Shown here piece by piece: positions 45,963 through 57,319 of a stretch of DNA of 64,000 bases; positions within the stretch are counted from its first letter, which is position 1; every line of letters begins with the position of its first letter. A model generated the notes under the pieces. The model saw nothing but the letters and a program-made list of their open reading frames with translations. It was not told where the DNA came from and ran no database searches. Source of the DNA: Takakia lepidozioides (taxonomy: Eukaryota; Streptophyta; Takakiopsida; Takakiales; Takakiaceae); assembly GCA_030704615.1 (NCBI GenBank), contig CM060732.1, positions 3,658,001-3,722,000 of the forward strand, read 5' to 3'. The position numbers were made by a program, and so were the translations under genes.

Positions 45963-46299
45963 CACTACAACATATGAGCGTTTTTATGACTGCACATATG
46001 ACTATTTTTTCAGTCCTATATGCGTTCATGACTACATCACTCTGTAGTGAAAAAAGCCCTGTCATAGCGACTAGTCTTTAGGACTGCATTTTGCAAGTCA
46101 TAGCCGTGACTGCGTGCGTGGCACCTGGAGTCATGCATAAGAGAGTGATGTAGTTACAACTCTATGACTTACATGCGACTAACTATATGACTACATTGTC
46201 TGATGAGCGTTGCCTATATGGAGAGGCTTTAGAGAAACACGTGCACCACTGCGCAAGCAACACGTCACGACACCTGTTGCACTTCAGATGTGACATGTG

Positions 46300-47650
46300 G
46301 CACTTAGACATAATATATGACTAGCATATATGGCAGGGTTTATGCCACGTGTCATCAAGAATGTCTCTGAAAATAATTTAATAGTTATATTTGTAATTTT
46401 AAATTCTTAAATTTATATTTATATTTTTGAAAACAGGGGATAACAGCTTGGAAAATTTTATTAAATGGTATTATTGTTTAATTTAATACTGTTATATAAA
46501 ATAAAAATAGATTAAATGATTTAAATTCTTCATTACATGGTGAAATTCTGATATAAAAAGAGAATGGACCCCTCTTGCATACTAGCAACCACAAGGACAT
46601 TCAAAATAGACAAGTTCAGGGGAATACACGCCGAGTAAATTATATTACAAAAATCCAAATGAGACCAATGTCCCAATGGACACCTCAAAGGCCACAAGGT
46701 CCAAAAATCCACGCCTGAAAAGGTCCAGTAAGCAAAAAATAAGCAAGCCCACACATGGGCTGAATTGTTGTAATACTAGTTTGTTCTGGTGCTACTAGAA
46801 TCAAGGACCCTGATGCGGGCAGAAGGGAAGACCCAGGCCCTGTCGGGGTTCAGCCGGCAAAAGAACAAGCTGCTGACAGCAACAACATGGAAGCAAAGTG
46901 GATACAAGTTGATTTTGACAAACCTGAGTCCATCAGACAAGGCATCAGAAGGCCCAAACAAAGAACACTGTGCAATATCTGTAATAACATGAGACACAGT
47001 CGTCACGTCACACGCTAACCCAACATGGGTCTTGGCAAACTTTGAGCAAAGCTGAATCAATCACAGAAGCAAAAAAAGGGGCAGGACCTCAAGGGAAGAT
47101 GTATGGAGTACCTTTTGCAGTGATCAATGAGTATGTGGAAGGAGGAGAAGCTTACCCACTGCCAAGCATGGAGTACATGATGCAACCAACAGCACAAGTA
47201 TCATGTCAGTTCACTCATAATGAGCTGGAGGCACTGGATGAGTTGGACGAGATATACCATATAAGTGATCACACTCCAATAAGACTACAACAACACCCCA
47301 CATCAACATGTTGACACGGGGAAGTGCAAAGAAGGCCAAAATAGGGGATGGGATGCCTATTCTGCAAAAATCCAGCGAAGACATCAAGGATTTAGGGCAA
47401 AAACATGGATTTGGTGAAGAAGAATGCATTGGCATGGACAACATCTACAGCTCAGCAGGGTTTGAGCGCCAACCAGAGATATTCATAGGAGAGGGTGACA
47501 AAAGTGAGGAAGAAGCCAAACTTATATTTTCCTCATTGTAGCATCCAACTGATGTCCCAGTTTTTTGTCCCTCACTGCTGGGGATTTAACAGATTGTTTA
47601 ACTATCTGACAAAATAATTTCTGTAAGAGGTCACCTCAATATCAAGCAAC
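46300..47650. other. CACTA interior without a recognised gene
   Basis: An AT-rich tract (46370-46520) is followed by short plus-strand frames at 47042-47314 and 47308-47541 (for example SCQFTHNELEALDELDEI, acidic). These may be captured or decayed exons, but I cannot identify them. Confidence 0.35.
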
Positions 47651-47799
47651 TTTGTGTGCCATGCATTTATGGGGTTGGATTACTATCCATTATTGCAGGG
47701 GGAGCCATCAGAAACATTTAAGAATAAGACAAGTGGCTGGCCACGCTGGTTGTCTGCCCAGACAAACCTCGACCTATTAAGCAATACTCTGGAACAAAC

Positions 47800-49885
47800 C
47801 TTAAGCTCGCGGAGAGTGTTTGGTGAAAGGCTCATCTCATTCTGCCCAGCAAAAGGACGAAATGAAGCCCCCAAGCATAGGACTTTCTTGAGTCCAAACT
47901 GTTTAAGGTAGCGCAAAGCGAGTGCCAATGCTTGCACAACTATGTCTGGCATTGCCATCACTGCCTGCATCCCAAGAACATCCATCCAGTTACAAAATGC
48001 AAGCAGGGAGGGCAGGAGGCACATATCAGAGGAAGACATGGAGAGGATTTATTGTGCCCAGCTCACCTGCAAGCCTTCATCCACCTTCTCCTCTTTGGGG
48101 GACATTTCTCCCTCTGAAGCAGTGCCTACCACACTTGAGTTTTGATTGGACTGGCTTCCATAAAAAGCGACCACCTCAGCAACAGCTCCCCCGTCTTTGA
48201 AGCAATCACGTGGCATGCGTTCAACACGAACCTCTGAGGCAGGCCCTGCAAATTCCATCAAAAGCTACACCCACAAATGCACTTAAGAACATCAACAAAC
48301 TTCTTCTTACTGCCCTGCACAAGCTCCCAAATCCCTTATACACAAAACCACAAAAGAGTAGGAATAATTGCAACAGCAACGCGGTATACCCACCTTTTCA
48401 GTTGCTGAAGCCAGAGGTGTTGCAAGGAGGAGCTCAGGTGGGGAACATGTCAGCAACCGTGCCTCCAGCTCAGTACGCATCACCGTGCCCTTAAAATCTC
48501 CATACATAACATCCCCTGTTGCAGTCTCTACAGCCACAACCCCAAACCGTGTATCAAAACTGCTTGCTTTTCTGTCTCCTTTTAACCCAAATCGCCCCCC
48601 CTCTTCAGCAGCAGCCATCTCACCCATTCTTCCGGGCAGGCCAACACGTGCCTTGTTAGGGCTCTAGCCATGCAATAATGGCTGTTCTGCAATGCACATG
48701 AGATAGGTACTCAAGTGCCCAACCCTTCCCTGTGTCTCTCCTCCTAGATCTTCAACAGCCTCAAGCGTTGCCCGGGTGTAGAGGGCCGAGAGATTACGGG
48801 TGAAAGGCCCAATTTTGTTTGCCCCATGTGCTTTGATTGCTTCTGTCTCTGTTTGTCTGACAACCCCAACTTTATACCCATATTCCACAAGGCGCCGCAC
48901 ATGCACATGAAGTCTGAAAGTGGGAATGCTTGCTGTGAGAAAGTTGTGGTCATAGTGGGCAAAGATGCCCAGCACATGCGCGGCTGTCTCTGCATCACCT
49001 CCAAAGAACGGAAACTTATAGCCCACTTCAATTAGCAGCACCACATCTGGGTACCTACATCACCCAATGAAACAGTCTGTCTCAGTATTTGTCCATGGGT
49101 CTATTTATTCCATGGTCATTCACAAAACTGCAAAGTGGGCCAACGATATGGAACAGATATTCTCTCTTTAAAGTAACTGCAAGTTCAAAGGGCAATAAAA
49201 CACTCCTCAAATATGAACTTGGCTAGAGAGTCCCAGAGGAATGTTCTGGCTATTAGGAAGAGGGTATGTACCTGGCCTTGAGTTCCACCACTTGCTGCTC
49301 AAGAGGGGTGTAAGTCACTTTTCCCAAGGACGGCTTTCCATACCAGGCCTCCTGCACCACACCATTCTGGTCGCTGCGGGCCAATAACTTTTCAACGAAC
49401 TTCTTGTGCCGGACTGGATTAGAAGCAGGGACGGAGACCTGATTGATACTCTGAACTGAGGGTTTCTTGCGTACTTTGACTGGGTTGGCAGAAATCTGCA
49501 GGGACATATCTGGTTCTCCTGAAGGACAACCATTGAGGGAGTCAAAGGTATCTCCTCCTGGCTTGTGAAGTCTGGTTTCCAGCTCCTTAGAAGCTTTGTC
49601 CAGTACATTACAGTTGCTGACTCCAGTGTCCACCTCTCTCTGCTCCTTGACTATGTTGTTGAAGTCACATGGATTGGGCTGTGACAATAGCTCGCTATCA
49701 GTTTTCGAGTTCTTAATATCCTCAGTTCCTGTACCCTGAGTAGCTCCATCAGATAGAGGTCTGTTGGAAAGAGTACATTTCTTGTGACATGGAATAGCTG
49801 TTGAATCGACGTCACCCTCCCTCCCACCTGCATTATACTTGATGGTCAAGATACACAAATTTAATTGTTCCTGCTTTCCAAGCAT
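47800..49885 (-). pseudogene. MSH3: Captured MSH3 gene fragment, four exons with introns
   Basis: Minus-strand exons are about 49885-49272, 49054-48394, 48264-48067 and 47964-47800, all with GT-AG borders that keep frame. They encode TYTPLEQQVVELKAR, then YPDVVLLIEVGYKFPFFG, FRLHVHVRRLVEYGYKVGVV, VAVETATGDVMYGDF, LLMEFAGPASEVRVERMPRD and LCLGASFRPFAGQNEMSLS. This is the N-terminal to connector region of MutS homologue 3, the partner of MSH2 that recognises insertion/deletion loops in mismatch repair. The ATPase part is absent. One in-frame TAG (48664) interrupts exon 2. The fragment lies wholly inside the CACTA element, so it is a transduplicated copy, not the working gene. Confidence 0.88.
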
Positions 49886-50744
49886 ACCCAGGCATACACA
49901 GTTAAAAATGTAGTCATTATGGAGCAGGACTAGAGTGGTTGCCCCTTCCCTCCGTGCTCCCCCAAGCCATAGTCAGAGATTGAAACACACCTGTTAAGAC
50001 CAAGCTGACTCTCCCAAGAACGGCAAGCTCACTTCTCCTCATCTCCTCTCCTCCTCCTCTTCTCCTTCGTGCATCATTTTCTCAATGCCTCCATCTCACG
50101 CCCCTGCATATCCTGCTATCATCGCGTTCCATCCCTCGGCTATGTGGTGTGGCGCAGGAGACAAAAAAACGCCAAGTCCCAGCCCTCCTTTCTGTTCACT
50201 GTGCCTTCAAAATGACACGTGTAGTGATGTAGTCGTATAAATAGAGCTGTGAAACCATCTTCAGTCATGGAGTCATAAGATTCCATGAAACGTTGTCCAC
50301 GTGTAGTCAAACATATCACACTAGTCATATAAACCATCCCTGTCATCATGGTCAACAATTTTTGACCAATGCTCCCTAACTTTCCGGAGTCATGTAGTGA
50401 TATCCATTACTACAAAGTCATAAAACTATGACTGCAATGCATTTCAGCGCTCTGTAGTCATCTACCTAGTGCAGTTTTTATGACTCCGCCAAAGCCGTAG
50501 TCCTAAAAACGCTCATCTCTTGTAGTGATGGCAAGAGCAGGGCTAGAACAGGAGCTAAGAGGTGCGGCAAGGCCATGGAATGTGCACCTAGGGTTTTAGA
50601 GCTTGGAAGAAGAGCTCTTGCACCACAAGAGGAGTGTCTTGTGGCTGGAAATGTAAGCCTTAGGGTTTCATGAGCTTGGCAAAGGCTGTGGAGTGCTTAG
50701 TCTTGTCTTAGAGAGCATCAAGGAGCCAAGGAGCCAAGATAGGG

Positions 50745-51130
50745 GGCTGATACCTCTTGTGTGAAGAGGTTGCATGTGTGGAGCATGTATTCAACTCATT
50801 GAAGCTTCCATTTTCAAGCTTGGAGGGCAAGCAAGGAAGAGGGAAGGGCTGACTTCCCTTATGTGAGGGCAATGCATGTGTGGAGCATGCTTTCGGTCTG
50901 TTGAAGGCTTGTACTTTCAAGTTTGGGAGTGCAAGAAAGGAAGGAAGGGGCTGGTTTCCCTGTAGGGCATGTGTGGAGCATGCTTCCAGCCCGCTCAAGT
51001 GTGTATTTTCAGGTTGGTGGGTGCAAGAAAGAAAGCAAAGGGGCTGATTCTCTGGTGGTCAGAGTGGGGCATGTGTGGAGCATGCCTTTAGTCCATTGGG
51101 ATTTTGTTTTCAAGCTTTAGAAAACTAGAA
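50745..51130 (+). repeat. Tandem repeat, ~90-100-bp unit
   Basis: Four units are recognisable by GCATGTGTGGAGCATG, TTTTCAAG/TTTTCAGG and GCAAG.AAG.AAGG.GGGCTG in the same order. The units have diverged. Confidence 0.75.
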
Positions 51131-51589
51131 GAGAAGGTAAGGGGCTGATTTGCTCTTATGTGACAGTCCGACACTTGTAGAGCGTGTTCTGAGTTGGGGT
51201 TTCGACCTCAAGCCTAGATAGAGCATGGCTCTTGAAGTGGCAGATGTAGGGGGCTGGAATAGGCTCTAAGACAGATGCTATGGCCAAGGGAAACGCTTGA
51301 ATGAGTGCTCATAAGGGCTGGAAACCAGCAAGGCTTGGTTGTTTGCCATTGAGTTTAGTGGCGTGTTTGGGGAGTCTAAGTGAGAAAGAAGGCTTGGTTT
51401 GTGGCAACCATCTTCCTCATGGCTTAGGGCTACTATTGGTGGTGTGTGGGAGCCAAAATAGCAAGAATACCTTGCTGATTTCTTCACAGCCGCCATAGCT
51501 CGGTGCAAAGAAGCCTAAAGTCCAAGAGACACAAACCCTAGCTTGGCGTGGCTAAACCACTTGGAGAAATGGCTAAACTGTCATGAGTG

Positions 51590-52335
51590 GCATGTGGGGC
51601 TGTGACAGGCTGTGCCATGTGGCCTGTGGGGCTATGACGGGCTGTGACAGGCTGTGCCCAATGGCCTGTGGGGCTGTGAGGGGCTGTGAGGGGCTGTGAC
51701 AGGCTGTGCCCTGTGGCCTGTGGGGCTGTGACGGGCTGTGACAGGCTGTGGCGAGCTATGACGGGCTGTGAGGGGCTGTGGCCTTTGGGGCTGTGACCCA
51801 TGTGACCTGTGTAGGGCTGTGACAGGCTGTGACAGGCTGTGCCATGTGGCCTGTGGGGATGTGACAGGCTGTGGCGGGCTGGGACAGGCTGTGCCCTGTG
51901 GCATGTGGGGCTGTGATGGGCTGTGACACGCTGTGCCCTATGGCCTATGGGGTTGTGAGAGGCTGTGGCCTTTGCGGTTGTGACCCTGTGACCTTTGTAG
52001 GGCTGTGAGAGGCTGTGCATGTGGCCTTTGGGGTTGTGATGGGCTGTGATAGGCTGTGACATGTGGCCTTTGGGGCTGTGACGGGCTGTGATAGGCTGCG
52101 GCCTGTGGGGCTGTGACCCTGTGACCTGTGTAGGGCTGTGACAGGCTGTGGCCTGTGTGGGGCTGTGACGGGGCTGTGATAGGCTGCGGCCTGTGGGGCT
52201 GTGACCATGTGACCTGTGTAGGGCTGTGACAGGCTGTGGCCTGTGTGGGGCTGTGACGGCTGTGACCAGTGAGCTATGTGGGCCTGTGCTGGTCTGTGGT
52301 GGCCCGTGTTGACCTGTGGACGGCCTGTGCTGACT
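51590..52335 (+). repeat. GGGCTGTGACAGGCTGTG minisatellite
   Basis: About 750 bp of variants of GGGCTGTGACAGGCTGTG and TGGCCTGTGG. The long minus-strand open frame over it (Ser-Gln-Pro-His-Arg repeats, 51538-52692) exists only because the unit lacks stops and is not a gene. Confidence 0.9.
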
Positions 52336-53013
52336 CGTGGAGGCACTGGTGGACTGCCTAAGGACTGGCATGAGGTCTTGAAGGCGAATTTTGAAGCTCG
52401 TGGAGGGCGGTTTGAGGAGTATCTTCATGATATTCCCATCGTCATGCAAGTGAGGGAAAAGAGAAGAGGAAGAGTGTTGGGATGAGGGCATGCTGGGGTT
52501 AGGCATTGCTTTAGCTTCTCTTCCTCGTAGTTTCCACCCTCTCATTAGGCCAAGACCTTTCCGTAGGTGGAGGCAAGAGTCAGTCCGGGTTTGGGCTGGG
52601 GTGTCCTTGCAGGAGCAACACCGTGGAGTTGTTTTTGGTGTGGGGAGTTGTCGTTCTGATTTCTTGTGTTTGGATCCCCTCCATACCTGCATGCTTGACT
52701 GTGCGCCATGCTAGTTTTGTGTGGGCGCTTGTTTTTATAGGTGATTGGTCCGGATTTGATCACCGGCCAGTCCTAGAGCATGCTGTCAATGGTGAGGTTG
52801 GGGTGATGACCAGCCAGACCATCATTGTTTCTCTTGTGGTGAGGTTGGAGGTGATGACCAGCCAACCATAGGAGTGCTTGCGGTGGATGCAGGTACAAGT
52901 GTAGGCTATGTTAGGAACTTAGTATTCCAAACCATAAGCCGCAACAGGTTCTCTACCCGGTTACCTTGTGGAGAGGGGGTTAGGGACATGTTCATGACCG
53001 GTTGAGTGTCAAC

Positions 53014-55317
53014 ATGGAGGTGCCACTAGTTGCTGGGGACAGTGCCGGTTCGAGCACTAGCGATACTAGTGGGTACACGAGACGAGGTGTGCAGTTTAGG
53101 CCACCTTCACCTCCTGTGTCTTCTACGGAAAGTTCTGATTCGGATTGTGAATCAGGAGGACTCATACCGGCGGTGCAAGTTGTTTCCTTGCCATTGTTGT
53201 GGGACATAATGGAGGAGATGTATGGAGCTACCAAGGGGCCACGAAGGTACTCTGGGGCGGTGGGCACCATCGAGTTGGATGATTTTATCCAAGAGTTTGA
53301 TAGTTGGTGTGATTTGCAGCAAATGTGCAATCCACAACTATTTACGCCTTTCATGGCATGGAAGGGGCTGTTTCAGCACCTTGAGGGGCCGCCTATGGAT
53401 GATTACCATGAGTTCAGGCGGGGGCATGAGGTTGAGATTGAGGAGTGGAGGATGTACTGGTCACCCGACTATGTCTCCATCACTAGGGGAACTAGAGTCA
53501 CGAGGGCAGTGGCTACACCTGCCGCTGCATCGGCAGCTTCAACAAGCAGCAGTAGGACTAGTAGGACTGGTGGTACCGTAGCTACGACGTCCACCCAAGC
53601 CACTACCGCACCAGCACCAGTACCCGTGCCTGCCTTCAACCCTATTGTGGAGTTCTTCGAAGAGTTGAGATGGAACTACCAAGGGGTGAGGACAGTGAAG
53701 TTGCGGAGCTTGCAAGAGTTCCAACGGAAGCCTACTGAGAGCTTGAGGGAGGCTTTCACTCGCATGAGGCGCTTGATAAATGTAACCCAAGGGGTTACGG
53801 AAGCTCAGGCAGTCCAATTCTGGTATGGGATATTGGACAAGGAGTTGAGGAGAAGGGTGCGGGATGCAACTCTCCTACAAGCGGCCCAACCCACCTTAGC
53901 AAATGTGTTTTTGCTGGCAGAGCGGATAGAGCTCAACATGGTGGAAGAACGGGTGGTCCGGGTGGGATTTGCTAAGGAGACACCATGGGGTAGTGGTGCT
54001 CCTAGCCAACCACTACCTCAACGTGCTCAAGGCAACAATGGGGCTCAGGTGAAGCTCAAGGAAGGGCAGAGAGGACCTCAGATGCAGGGGTCTCTCCCTT
54101 CATTTGCAGGCCAACAACGGGCGGATGTGGTGTGTTGGACATGTGGAGGACCCCACGTCAAGAAGGATTGTCCAGAGGGAGGCAAAGGGCCGGCACATGC
54201 ACAGCCTGCACAGTTGCAGTGTGGGCATTGTGGCAAGCACGGGCATGGAGAGGCCCAGTGTTATGGTTTGCATCCCGAGTTGCGCCCAGGCCAGTTCCAA
54301 GGGAACAATGATGGCCGGGGGCGATGGGGAGCAGCCCAAAGAGGACGAGGTGGCCAAGCACGGGGTGTAGGCCAAGGGCAAGCTCAACATGGCCAAGGAC
54401 GCAGAGGTCAGGGTGTTGACCAAGGCATGGCCAACCGGCTTCAGCAGCTAGAGCAGAGGCTCGCTGCCATGGCTACAGCTCAGGTGGTACCGGCTCCAAG
54501 GCTGGATGGTCCACCTCCTGCTCCTGAGGGAGAAGATATGGGAGACATGGGATTCATGTGCGGAGCAGCACTACCACTAGTGCAGCTGGAGTCTGATGCA
54601 GCTGTGACTCAAGGAGCAGCACGAGTTCCTGAGCCACGAGGTGCAGAGGTGGAGTTGGATCCACAACGTGAGGAGGCAAGCCGTCAGGCTAGGCTCCCTC
54701 AGTCATTCATATTGGCGGAGACAGTGTCGACGCCATCCATGGCACCTAGTTCTCGTCCGACTGTTACCGAGGCGGAGGTTACTATGCCATTGGGGAGAGC
54801 TACACGGGTAGCACCACTACCTAGTGTTGCCAAGGCTACGGCAGCTAGTGTGCTACTAGGAGCGGCCACATCTGTGTGCCAGGCTCCATTGTTCTCGGCT
54901 ACCATGATTGCGACGCCGGGGGTAAGACCAGCTGAGGTGTTCAGGCTGGCAGCTACACTCTGTGAGAGTGGGGAGATTACTTCATCTTCTGCGGAGATAG
55001 TGGGAGGTGTAGTGCCGGAGGGATCCTCGGATTTGAGGGTCAAGACTGCCACGGCGGCGCCATGGCAAGCTGCAGCTGCCAGGTTGATGGAGCTGCTAGC
55101 CAGGCCAGCCATTGAGCGTGCCATGGTGACACCTGGAGTTGTCATGTTGGACAACCAGGATGACATTTTCTGTTTGAGTGGATCGGCAGGCAAGAGGTAT
55201 CGGCCACTGCGGGTCTTGTTGGACTCAGGAGCTCAGCCATTGATGCTGGGCAGAGCTGCTATTATAGGCTTGGGCCTCACGGAGGCGGATATGGAGCCTT
55301 GTCCTTTCCAGATATAG
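53014..55317 (+). CDS. Ty3-type gag with two zinc knuckles and start of protease
   Basis: ATG at 53014 (MEVPLVAGDS) opens about 767 residues. A Ser/Thr/Ala-rich linker separates an N-terminal part from the Retrotrans_gag-like core (VKLRSLQEFQRKPTESL, MRRLINVTQGVTEAQAV, FWYGILDKELRRRV; about 53640-53950). Two knuckles follow: CWTCGGPHVKKDC and CGHCGKHGHGEAQC (about 54130-54260), and a Gly/Gln/Arg-rich stretch. The frame ends just inside a retropepsin: LRVLLDSGAQPLMLG (DSG in place of DTG, about 55207) and AAIIGLGLTEADM. A TAG at 55315 stops it, and protease-like sequence goes on in another frame to about 55590. Gag is remarkably intact compared with the rest, so the element may be fairly young. 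Confidence 0.8.
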   Translation: MEVPLVAGDSAGSSTSDTSGYTRRGVQFRPPSPPVSSTESSDSDCESGGLIPAVQVVSLPLLWDIMEEMYGATKGPRRYSGAVGTIELDDFIQEFDSWCDLQQMCNPQLFTPFMAWKGLFQHLEGPPMDDYHEFRRGHEVEIEEWRMYWSPDYVSITRGTRVTRAVATPAAASAASTSSSRTSRTGGTVATTSTQATTAPAPVPVPAFNPIVEFFEELRWNYQGVRTVKLRSLQEFQRKPTESLREAFTRMRRLINVTQGVTEAQAVQFWYGILDKELRRRVRDATLLQAAQPTLANVFLLAERIELNMVEERVVRVGFAKETPWGSGAPSQPLPQRAQGNNGAQVKLKEGQRGPQMQGSLPSFAGQQRADVVCWTCGGPHVKKDCPEGGKGPAHAQPAQLQCGHCGKHGHGEAQCYGLHPELRPGQFQGNNDGRGRWGAAQRGRGGQARGVGQGQAQHGQGRRGQGVDQGMANRLQQLEQRLAAMATAQVVPAPRLDGPPPAPEGEDMGDMGFMCGAALPLVQLESDAAVTQGAARVPEPRGAEVELDPQREEASRQARLPQSFILAETVSTPSMAPSSRPTVTEAEVTMPLGRATRVAPLPSVAKATAASVLLGAATSVCQAPLFSATMIATPGVRPAEVFRLAATLCESGEITSSSAEIVGGVVPEGSSDLRVKTATAAPWQAAAARLMELLARPAIERAMVTPGVVMLDNQDDIFCLSGSAGKRYRPLRVLLDSGAQPLMLGRAAIIGLGLTEADMEPCPFQI

Positions 55318-55429
55318 ACGTCTCTGGGAGGATCGGAGCAGGCTCGGGGCATGACACGGCGTGAGTTGGCTATCAGACTACGGCCGGATCACCCTACAGA
55401 TGGCTCAGTGATGCGAGCCAAGGCCATGT

Positions 55430-55870
55430 GACAGACGCGGTCTCATACGATGTCCTGGTTGGTGGGGCAGGGTTGTACCCCATGGGCTTCACCCTGGATT
55501 TTTGGGAGGAGTCAGCTTCCTATAGGCCTGCATGGCAGTCAGGGGAGGGCCGGCGTGTGCAGCTCCCTGTGACGTTTATAGGATGAGTTGCGGTTGCCCA
55601 GCGGGGCAAGATGCCGACACTAGCAGCATTCACAGCTGTAGTGAGTTGGCCTAGAGAGTTGCTTGAGGGAAACGCTCATTCAGAGGATGTGCCACCTCCG
55701 GGAGAGCAGGATGACATGTATGGTATGGCGGAGTTGCCTACCATGGTTGCTCAGACTCCATTGTGGGGCACGGGCAAGGATTTGCAGCGGGATGCTGATC
55801 GACGGGTGCAACAAGCTGGGTGGAGGCTTTTGTACCGTCAGGAGAGGAGGAGAGTGCGGGGATTGCACCA
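55430..55870 (+). pseudogene. Protease end and linker before the methyltransferase
   Basis: A plus-strand frame reads VTDAVSYDVLVGGAGLYPMG and LDFWEESASYRPAW (55431-55560), the end of the retropepsin with its ALVG/VLVG-type strand. A linker with PPPGEQDDMYGM follows. A TGA at 55584 and a frame change near 55850 break it. Confidence 0.6.
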
Positions 55871-55879
55871 GGACCACCT

Positions 55880-57099
55880 CAGTTGTCTCCATTGGACACC
55901 ACACCTATTGTGTGGCAGTATCCGGATGAAGACATTTGTCTTCTGGACTGTTTGGCGGGATCAGCACCGGATTGGCTGCTGTGTTACAGGCAGGTGTATG
56001 AGTTTGGCGTTACCTATATGTGGAGAGGGATGAGACTGCACGACGCGTTTGTTGCTCAGTTGGTGCAGCGGTACCCTGAGTTGTTGACGGTGTCTACAGT
56101 TCGTGGATATCAGCAGGCCTTGCCAGCAGACATTTCGTTGCTGGGGACGCAGGATTTGGAGCGGTTGGCTCCATTGATCTGGTAGTGGCAGGTTGGCCCT
56201 GCCAAGGGCATTCATCAGCCGGGCATGACAATGGATTGCGAGACTTGAGGTCGGGTCTGTTTTGGGAGATGGTGCGGGTTTTGCGCCACTTGCAGCTTCA
56301 TCAAGCTGTATCTCCAGCATACATCTTGGAGAATGTGCCACTGATGGGCGATTCTCGAGCCAGGGTGATGGCCAGTGTGCATCAAGTCCGGTCGTGGCTT
56401 GGGTCAGCAGTGTTGCTAGATGCAGCTACAGTGGGGTCACGGGCTCATCGTCCATGGCTATGGTGAACTAACTTGATGCCACCTGCACTGCTCAAGCGTG
56501 CATTTGATGGGGTGCAGTGGCCAGCACATCTCACAGTGGATAACATTCTGGACACAGGGAGGCAGTCTCAGCGTGGGAGACACGATGACCGTTCGCCTTT
56601 GGCAGTGGTCAACAAGGTGGGTCAACCACGAGCAGCATTACCTACACTGCTCAGCTTCCCAGGATCCCATGCTTTCCGGGATAGTGGACCAGGCCTCCAG
56701 TAGGATGCTCAGTTGCAGCAGTTAGTGGAGCCTAATGCTGACGAGCGTGAGCGGGCAATGAGTTTTACCACTGGTACCACGGCGGTGTCGTCTCTTTCTG
56801 AGGCATCACATCGTCAGGTGTTGGGGCAAGCAATGGATCTCAATTGCTTGACCTGGATTATCAGCTTGGCTATGGCTGAGCAACGCAGAGTGCGGAGTAC
56901 ACTTCCCTCGATGGTCTCTCTGCCTACCGAGACGGTACAGGTAGTGAGTGGGGACGAGCATGTGAGGACCACGGGGTGCAAACATCCATGGCACACATGG
57001 GAGGTGCTCGAGGTCCAGAGGGAGTTGGCAGCCAAGGCGGCTGTGATGGATGAGGTTGGGGATTCTTCCGGGTTGAGGAGGTCCTCAAGGATGAGATGA
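55880..57099 (+). pseudogene. C5-cytosine DNA methyltransferase domain carried by the Ty3 element
   Basis: All main motifs of the C5 family occur in order. Motif I-like ICLLDCLAGSAPDW lies at about 55937 and QRYPELL plus LPADISLLG before a frameshift near 56170. Motif IV IDLVVAGWPCQGHSSAG follows, with the catalytic Cys in PCQ (about 56205). Then come RSGLFWEMVRVLRHLQ, motif VI AYILENVPLMG (about 56320), LLDAATVGSRAHRP (motif VIII region, about 56420), a SFPGSHAFR segment, and motif IX/X sequence PNADERERAMSF and VLGQAMDLNCLTWI (to about 56865). TGA at 56464 and TAG at 56701 also interrupt it. The order is protease, methyltransferase, integrase. The enzyme would methylate cytosine in nuclear DNA. 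Methyltransferases in eukaryotic retrotransposons are known from other algae and protists; this copy is broken. Confidence 0.85.
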
Positions 57100-57319
57100 T
57101 GGGGCAGGATGAGGCCTTGTCATTGACTGAACAGGCAGGGAGTACTGCTCAAGAGGTTGCGGCATAGCAACCACGGGACGCGTCCTCTACCTCTAAGTCT
57201 GGTGGACTTAAGGTTGCAGTTACGAAGGGCAATCGGGAGCCTGACATTCGACCTACTGTCACTAGAGAAGAGAGACGACGTATACGGCGGTTCCTGAGGC
57301 TTACAGGAATTGCTTTGCC

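Larger units (their letters stand above)
45963..50527. mobile_element. CACTA (En/Spm) transposon, 4565 bp, with TSD ATG
   Basis: The left end is CACTACAACATATGAGCG and the right end, complemented, is CACTACAAGAGATGAGCG; both continue TTTTTA.GACT. The 3-bp duplication ATG (45960-45962 and 50528-50530) is the size expected for CACTA elements. Sub-terminal regions repeat ATGACT/AGTCAT words, the usual transposase-binding pattern. No transposase was seen, so the copy is non-autonomous. It carries an MSH3 fragment. Confidence 0.9.
50531..53013 (+). other. Long 5' region of the Ty3 element
   Basis: It holds two tandem repeat tracts (annotated separately) and otherwise no gene. It directly precedes gag. 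The LTR/leader border was not found. Confidence 0.4.

Noticed and set aside
47800-49885. Functional host MSH3 gene
   Set aside because: Only part of the gene is present, the ATPase domain is missing, a TAG interrupts it, and it lies inside CACTA ends with a TSD.
51538-52692. A 384-codon minus-strand open frame (Ser-Gln-Pro-His-Arg repeats)
   Set aside because: It is produced by a minisatellite whose unit lacks stop codons; composition is purely repetitive.
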